DNA of 36,365 nt from Perkinsus olseni. Lineage: Eukaryota; Perkinsozoa; Perkinsida. Under the pieces are notes generated by a model. That model did no database searches and was not told the DNA's origin. It saw only the letters and a program-made list of their open reading frames with translations. The DNA is taken from assembly GCA_013115125.1 (NCBI GenBank), contig JABANN010000350.1, forward strand, positions 1 through 36,365. The letters run 5' to 3'. The first letter of the stretch is position 1; every line of letters begins with the position of its first letter. Shown in pieces: positions 28,815-36,365 of this stretch. The translations under genes were made by a program, and so were the position numbers.

Positions 28815-29541
28815 ATGACGTATCACATGTCCCCCTACCTCACCTTACTCTACGTGCTATCAGCCGACGACGACGTATGCCTTCCCGCCCAAGGAAGCTT
28901 ATTGTGTTGGTCAAAAGTTTTGACCAGGGTGGCCCAGCGGGGAAGAATGCTATTCTTTCTTACCGGGAATTCCGGAAATTCCCGGGAAGAAAGAATGCAC
29001 AATATTCCCTGGAAGAATGTTTGAGATTCTTCCCGGGTATTTAGGTGCTTCATTCCAATGGTTTGACTTGAGGGAGGATCGAGCACGTGCGGGTATGCGA
29101 AAAAACTTTGGGGGGCTTGTTTCAATGGGGAAGAATGCATTCTTTCTTCCCGGCTATATTCCCGGGAATTCCCGGAAATTCCCGGGAATGGGAAGAATGA
29201 TCCATTCTTCCCACTTTTGGGCCACCCTGGTTTTGACTCGAAACAACCTCTTCGTAGGGAATCTGTACTTCTTGAAGCCCAATCTGCTGAAAATCTTCTA
29301 CTTCGGTTTCCCCCTGGTTGTGGACCCGACGGTGACGGACTACATCCCATGGGTGGTGGACTGTGACTATTCGGCCTTGCATTTGTTCACCTTCGTTGAG
29401 AACTTCAGAAGTTTCGCAAGGTCCATCACCGTGGATGTGACAAAGTGGGACGATTTTTCCTACAATCGCACCGATGATACATTCACTTTGTCGGTGAATG
29501 GTACCCATCTCGTCGCGTCTCCTGACCAATGTCCTTTCTAG
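28815..29541 (+). pseudogene. Secreted-protein family member 2, split by a MITE
   Basis: Two coding halves flank a 305-bp transposon. The left half (28815 or 28827 to 28924) begins MSPYLTLLYVLSAD, a signal-peptide-like start, and ends CWSKVLT. The right half (29238-29541) begins RNNLFVGNLYFL, contains TDYIPW and WDDFSYN, and ends DTFTLSVNGTHLVAS then DQCPF and a stop. It is the paralogue of the gene at 22839-23267. Without the element and one target duplication the two halves read in the same frame with no stop. With it, 313 extra bases shift the frame. A new ATG inside the element (29017) is in frame with the right half but would give no signal peptide. The gene is probably inactive on this allele. 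Confidence 0.75.
28917..29237. mobile_element. hAT-like MITE, 305 bp, with 8-bp target duplication
   Basis: The element spans 28925-29229. Its ends are CAGGGTGGCCCA and the exact reverse complement TGGGCCACCCTG (12-bp terminal inverted repeats). GTTTTGAC at 28917-28924 and 29230-29237 is an 8-bp target-site duplication. CAGGG-type ends with an 8-bp duplication are typical of the hAT superfamily. The interior has no transposase and is rich in mutually complementary words (GGGAAGAATG / CATTCTTCCC, and repeated CCCGGGAATT), so it can fold into a long hairpin. Perfect ends and duplication suggest a young insertion. It interrupts a coding exon. Confidence 0.9.
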
Positions 29542-30053
29542 TGGTTGTCCCGATGTCGGCTAGCCGAAGCCCTGCGCCTTGCCTGGTCTCCTCAACGCGG
29601 TCTTTATAACATTGTATGAGTTTAGTTCGATAGCTGTCTAGGCATACCAAAAGTTTTTGCCGTTGACAGCACCGGTATGAGTGATCCTTGATTCTGACGA
29701 GATATTTTTTTGCCGACATGTAGTTTGCTCAGCGATTTCCGGCATTGTGTTCGTCATGAGATCCCTCATCCGTCCGTGAAGGACATCTCGATAAAACGCT
29801 AAACAATTGCGACGTCAAGGCGTCGGTACACTTGCTGCAAATGAAAGTCCATGTCGCGAGGGCAATTAAGCGTAAGAGGATATCCACGCGGACTGTCTTC
29901 GGCTCCGATCGTTGACAGCAACGCCGTGCTTCGGCACGCCAGATCTCGAACCTCCCTGAAGTCGAATTGATCACTTGATAACAACTAGACACGTTCCTGA
30001 TTCCTTAACCAGTAGCACAGCTGCTGGACAGGGGTGGGCATGAGTCACACTGC
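29542..30053. other. Intergenic; no gene recognised
   Basis: This lies between the plus-strand secreted-protein gene and the end of a minus-strand coiled-coil gene, so it holds two 3' flanks. Minus-strand frames of 60-90 codons here have no domain and no splice links. Confidence 0.45.
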
Positions 30054-31987
30054 CTATAAAATGTCCATTTCTGGACACTGCATGGATCTTGACTTCTGCA
30101 AAAGGTGACCAAACTCTTCTTTCGTTTTTTCCAGTCGGCTCTCCATGGAAGCCTGTGATCGGCACATATCTCAGGGAACCCCCTTTGATCGTTTACCTTC
30201 CGTTTTCGGCTAGCCTCCAGCAGTTCTTGTTTCTTGCTGAGCCTCAACTTCACTTTCTCAAGCTCCGCCTGCGACCCCTTCTGTGACCGTTCAGCTTTGC
30301 TCAGAGCAGCTATTTCCACGTTGAGCCGTGAAGCCGCGTCGCGCACCTGACGCACCGCTTGTCTGAGTTGGCTCAGGCGCACCACAGGTCTACCTCATTG
30401 GATCTCTCTCCCTGGGCGGCCCTCTGCTGTCTGTAAACCTGTGCAGCGATGCCCATCTGGTTCTTCAAAGGCTCGAGCTGTTTTTGGAGCTTCTCTTCCT
30501 CCGCCTTCACTCGGCCATAATCACTTTTGAGGCTCGTCACGTTGGCCCCCTGAAATGCGCAAAGGAGTTACAACCAACAAACATAGTCTTTCATTCATTG
30601 AAGAGAAACGTCAAAGCAGAGGCGGAGCGAAGCAACAGGAACAGAAAGGGTTGCTTCATCTCATACGCCGCGAGCGCGAATCGTACCACGGTTCGCAGCA
30701 TGTCTTCATCTCGTTTCTTGTCCTTGCTCATCATCTCGAAGGAGGACATCAGAGCCTTCATCGCCGATTCCGCCGTTGTCCTCCTAGAACCGTAGATTTG
30801 CACGCCAACGTGGACTCCAACACTCACTTCTTCACGAGCTGCTGTTGCCGAAGCTTCGCATGCTCATAACGGTCCGAAGCATCCTGCAGTTTACTCCGAC
30901 TATCCGTCGCGGCCTCGTGAACTCCCTCATACTTCTCCGCAAAGATGGCTTGCTGCTCAGTCAAGTGGTCATAAGTAGCCGTCTGACAAGCCGAGGCTTA
31001 GTCGAAGCGGCAGAGAGTTCACTATCCAACGCCAAAGTGCCACGCGAGGAATGTTGAGGCTGGGTTGAATGGGGCGGACCAACGAGCTCCAATACGGGTT
31101 CAGACATCACTATCCCGAGGGATCTCAAGTTGAGCGTCACAACCTACATCGTTTTTCTCTTCCTTCTTAGAGATATCATTCCTTTTCTGAAGTTCAGCCA
31201 GAATTCTCGCTGCCGTCTCGGACTGGTCCACGGCTTTCTTCAACTTCTCCGTAAGAGCAGTACGATCCTTCTCAGCATCGGCCACCTCCTTGACCAAGCT
31301 CTGACAATCAACAGCATCCTCCCTCCACTCAGTGGTGTGCCACAATCTTCCTCACCTTCACTCGGAACTCGATCATCCCCACTGTGGTGTTGGCCCTGTA
31401 AAGCGCCAAGTCCACCTAATAGCAAAATCGTGGCGGTCCTTCCGCCGCGTATCTTCCAACCGTCCGACCAGAAAGTAGCACCAGTCTCTACGTATCAATT
31501 CCTTGGAGTTCCACCCGATACACGTGAAGTGCCGTTTTTTCGCAAAGTTGGAAACCGCGAAAGGTGCGACGGGAAATGTGAGATCCGTCTGACATTGTGT
31601 TTTCCTTTCATATCACGGGTAAAAGTTCAATCAATCGAAAAGACGTATCCCTTTGGGTGAATGTTATACACAATCGATCCAGTCCGGAGTCTCTACCCGT
31701 TTTCCAAATTCAGCGCAACCCACTTCAGAATCCAGCTTCTCAATGAGCTCCTCAGGCATCTTGGCGGCGACTTCCTTCGAAGGGTTTTTCACGAACTTCC
31801 GGAGTTCAGTTTGGTCTGGAGTGTCTTCAACCTCTGAGAAAATATGGGTAGTACTCGAAGTTTGACGACTATGCGGCGCACTTGAGTGTCGAAGGCGTCT
31901 CGACTGCAGTAAGGATTCTCCGTCAACTCGAGGATCTTCGAGGGCGGCGTCTTCCTCCTGCTCGCTCCCGGGCGACCTGCCGATCAT
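30054..31987 (-). CDS. Multi-exon coiled-coil protein A (hypothetical)
   Basis: Six 3' exons join in phase: 31300-31148, 30982-30828, 30783-30687, 30549-30394, 30346-30197 and 30152-30054 (stop). They encode an almost continuous run of Glu/Lys/Gln/Leu heptads, for example EKDRTALTEKLKKAVDQSE, KLQDASDRYEHAKLRQQ and AELEKVKLRLSKKQELLEA, and end in CPEMDIL. A likely first exon starts at ATG 31987 (MIGRSPGSEQEEDAALED) and runs to about 31698, containing DQTELRKFVKNPSKEV. The link between 31698 and 31300 is not resolved, and a hydrophobic stretch there (ILLLGGLGALQG) might instead be a signal peptide of a separate start. Coiled coil implies a structural or tethering role; no specific family is recognised. 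Confidence 0.6.
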
Positions 31988-32159
31988 GCAAAAACCTCAG
32001 CCGGGAGCTTCCGCGGCAAAGTCATCGGAGGACGAGGAATTACGTCACGTGACTGGTAGATTGACGCTGACATGTAACTTACGTGTCCCCGTCGCTGTGA
32101 GGTGATTGGCTCAAGAAATTACGGGAAATCTTGAAAATGCGATATCGCCGCACCGATTT

Positions 32160-34525
32160 ACGAGTCGGAAGTTGATTCCTGGGCTACTGCTATGCATAGC
32201 GCAATTGCACGTCGACTAATAGGTGTTCGAAACCGGTGATGACTAATAAGAGATAGTGTAAGGATGAGAAAGAATATGTATTCCCTCTGCCACTCATTTT
32301 CAACAATCACCTTCTGGCTCATTATCATTGCAGCGAGAACGAGATCTCGAGCAAGAATCTTCAACCAGTGAGAGCATTCTACAGTAGTGCAGAGCGTAAC
32401 GAGAGTGTCAGCATATCCATGGCGACGACAGCTCACCTAGCAGGGGTGGCCTTCAATAAGGTCTTCGCATGGGCAACTTCCCTCCTCGCTTGCTCCACGA
32501 GTCTGTCAGCTTCCGTTGACGAGGAGTTCGTCATGTTCTGTCGCTGCTCCTCGAGGCTGAACAGCAGCCGTTCAGGTTGCAAGGAGTGTGCAACGAGGAC
32601 CTACATCGTCCGGGCCTGTGTCAAGCGAACAATGTCACCGCTTTTAGCGTTGAATCTGAGAAAAGCCACGACCACCTCAGCGATCCTCCCATCGAAATAT
32701 GATTAACCAATGGTGCGGTATGAGTATCCTTGGTCACATTAATACGACCGTCTCACTCATGCTTGGCTGCTTCTAACTGCTGTTGCACTAGATGGAGCCT
32801 TTCCTCAGCCTGCTTCAACTCGCGTGTCTCGATCGCCATCGCCACCCTCCCGAGGGTTGCTGAATGGGCTGCTCAACTCCGCGGCTGCTATCACCTGGCC
32901 TACTGTTCCTCAGCATAGCAGAGTCCACCTGCCTGTCGAGCTCAGCCAGCCTCCTCTTGCTCTCCTCGATCTTCGATTGATACTCGGACCTGACGGCAAG
33001 ACAGTCTGATGTACTCCTAATTTTGCAGGTGCTCACGTATAGCCGTCCAGCTCGCTGCGCTTCGCCTGAAGTTCCTTCTCCTCGGCCACAGCCTTCTTAT
33101 GTAGCTCCGACGCGTCACGCATTTCACTTTCCTGATAAGAGATGTCAGATTTCGCCTCAGTGTCGGCGGCGCTCAGCACGCAGCCATAACGGCCCCTACC
33201 AGCTGCCTCAGAGCTGCCTCGTGTGCCGTAAGGGCCTTGGTAGTGGCTGCCAGAGCCTGCCTGCGTTCAACCAACACCTCTCGCGCTTTCTGCAAGGTCC
33301 TGCAGCGGCACCGAGTACGTAGCTTCATGGCGTGAGTATCTCACTCGGCCTTGGACTCGACAGTGTCCCGAACCATCTTCTGCTTCGTCCTAGCATCCTG
33401 CAGCATCCTACCGATATGGGCCCCTTCAGAGTTGACTGCCTACAAAATAACACAACCGGTGAAAGGGGAACCATGCGCTTAACCAGAAAGTCTCAGGCCG
33501 GCTCAATGAATCAATTTCGAAAACTTGGAATCTGCTCTGAATCGTATTTTAGATGCTAGAGTCAATTACAAAATCGACTCTGAGTTTTAGATTTAGTTGA
33601 ATGACCGGGATCAGCCTCACGGTGGTGAGCAGCGCGGGGGAACACCAGTCGAACGCTAAGCGCTTCAGACGGGTTCCATTACCTTCAACTTATTCTCCAC
33701 ATTAGATACAAAGCTGGTGAGGTCCTTCAAGCGTCCTTCTTTGGCCTCCAGTGCATCCTGGACGAGGCAACGGAGAATACCCGTCATCATAGCATCGCTC
33801 CGCCTAATACCGTCGCTTTCTGCAGTTCGGCTTCTTTCGCTGCTAGAGACGCTTGAGCCGTTTTGACGTCCGATTTCTACATAACGAGTATCTTGTTCGA
33901 TCTCGCAGTTCGTATGGTTACAGCCTACCGCAGTGTGGACTCTGGTCATCTTCCCTTCGAGCTCGTCCGTGAGCTCCCTGAAATCAACCACGCTCTCGTC
34001 AAGATGCTTCATTTATCGACCGTGAGAATTCACCGGGCCCGTCGCCGTTCGGCTAGTACCCCATTTTATCCTGAAGCTCACTCTCTCCGTTGGAGTACTG
34101 TACCATCTCCTCATCCGTTGACTTAATGCTGAGCTCCAGGTTCCTGATGTTCTGTTGGGCTGCGAGCGCCCTCTGGTAACTGGGAAGTTACAAAAGTAAT
34201 TGTGGATTTCCGTACGACTGAGCCGTACAGAGTGGAGCAGTCAGGGTTGAGAACTGCTGGTGGTGATGCAGTTGAAGGGGTCATAACGCCCTGGTGGCCA
34301 TGGGTGGACAACAGTAGAGTCCCGACGAAGAGGGACCGTGGAAGCCACATGAGTGGAAGGGAGTAAAATGGTGAGTATTGGCTGATGCAGCAACGAGTAA
34401 CCGAAATGGAGGAGCACGTCTGAGCTACAACGCCGACGGTAGAGAGGCCCTTGCTCAGCTCCGCGGGGGCAGCGATCGGTGATGAGAGCCGCAAGTAGGT
34501 GCGCAGTTGATAACGCGCGCGCCAT
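32160..34525 (-). CDS. Multi-exon coiled-coil protein B (hypothetical)
   Basis: The minus strand carries a series of short exons with heptad-rich sequence between good splice sites. In order from the 5' side they include YQRALAAQQNIRNLELSIKS (near 34180-34070), KHLDESVVDFRELTDELEGK (34010-33955), KTAQASLAAKEAELQKAT then DALEAKEGRLKDLTSF (33880-33690), GRMLQDARTKQKMVRDTVES (33440-33350), LQKAREVLVERRQALAATT (33300-33200), EYQSKIEESKRRLAELDRQ (33000-32890) and QAEERLHLVQQQLEAAK (32820-32760). It ends with RLVEQARREVAHAKTLL (to about 32440). The first ATG may be 34525 (MARALSTAHLLAALIT), resembling a weak signal peptide. Start, end and a few joins are unsettled, and it could be one gene with coiled-coil protein A. 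Confidence 0.55.
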
Positions 34526-34612
34526 CGTGATCGATTAGGAGAGAAGAATTGACATTCTCCCTTGAGCGTTTCGATCGCTGTTAGTTAGGCTTGCCTTGTC
34601 TCTCTGTTGAGA
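34526..34612. promoter_or_regulatory. Short divergent intergenic region, likely bidirectional promoter
   Basis: Only 87 bp separate the presumed ATG of coiled-coil protein B (minus) from the ATG of GDP-L-fucose synthase (plus). If both starts are right, the region must serve both genes. No TATA box is seen. The pyrimidine-rich stretch TTGCCTTGTCTCTCTG before the plus-strand ATG could precede a splice acceptor. Confidence 0.4.
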
Positions 34613-36276
<1,664 letters not shown>

Positions 36277-36365
36277 GTAATATGCTACTACTGAGTGGAT
36301 GCGCGTTTGAAGTTGCCAAAGCAAGGGAGTGCTGCTTGGCGTGAAGCGAATCATGTCAGGACTGG

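Noticed and set aside
28917-29237. Introner-type element spliced out as an intron
   Set aside because: The left duplication begins GT, but no AG lies at the matching right edge, so precise splicing would not restore the frame. I keep it only as something RNA reads could overturn.
29017-29541. 174-codon frame taken as a complete gene
   Set aside because: Its first part is MITE sequence. Only the part after 29237 matches the paralogue, and the original start with a signal peptide lies upstream of the element.

Overview
The window looks like nuclear DNA of a small-genome unicellular eukaryote, most likely an alveolate of the Perkinsus group. The reasons are dense genes on both strands, many short introns (mostly about 40-130 bp, GT-AG plus one GC-AG), no bacterial operon signals, likely acceptor AGs 20-30 nt upstream of start codons as expected for spliced-leader trans-splicing, and protein families typical of protists. 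The genus is inferred; no marker here proves it. Exon structures were worked out by hand from reading frame, splice-site consensus and family alignment. Each chain marked 'phases agree' was checked for codon phase across every junction.

Layout. 1-2.4 kb holds a degenerate 16-bp tandem array, a MULE-type DNA transposase remnant, a fold-back repeat and a small secreted Cys-rich protein. 3.3-6.3 kb holds two tandem class I fructose-bisphosphate aldolase genes (minus strand) that share a nearly identical 344-bp core, a sign of gene conversion. 6.8-10.7 kb holds two tandem cathepsin X/Z-like cysteine protease genes. The first has lost two catalytic-site residues and carries a tRNA-3'-half insertion with an 11-bp target duplication in an intron. 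The second keeps all catalytic residues and has an unusual N-terminal extension. 11.4-15.6 kb holds a Mei2-type RNA-binding protein with an extra C-terminal RRM, a small twin-CX3C protein and a 12-TM MFS transporter. 16-17.2 kb holds a 30-bp tandem repeat and a gap of Ns flanked by duplicated sequence around an unidentified gene. 17.5-19.4 kb holds EMC2. 19.5-22 kb holds a probably lipid-anchored protein with a 'VGE...YWSAS..QW' domain. 22.8 and 28.8 kb hold two members of a small secreted-protein family; the second is split by a 305-bp hAT-like MITE with an 8-bp target duplication. 25.2-27 kb holds an unidentified multi-exon gene end and a single-exon secreted protein. 30-34.5 kb holds two multi-exon coiled-coil protein genes (minus). 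34.6-36.3 kb holds GDP-L-fucose synthase, cut by the right edge.

The genes do not form a pathway. The mix covers glycolysis, ER membrane-protein insertion, GDP-fucose synthesis, lysosomal or secreted proteolysis, transport and lineage-specific secreted proteins. The most informative items are structural: a MITE caught inside a coding exon, a retroposed-looking tRNA fragment that duplicated a 3' splice site, aldolase gene conversion, and a catalytically altered cathepsin X beside an intact one.
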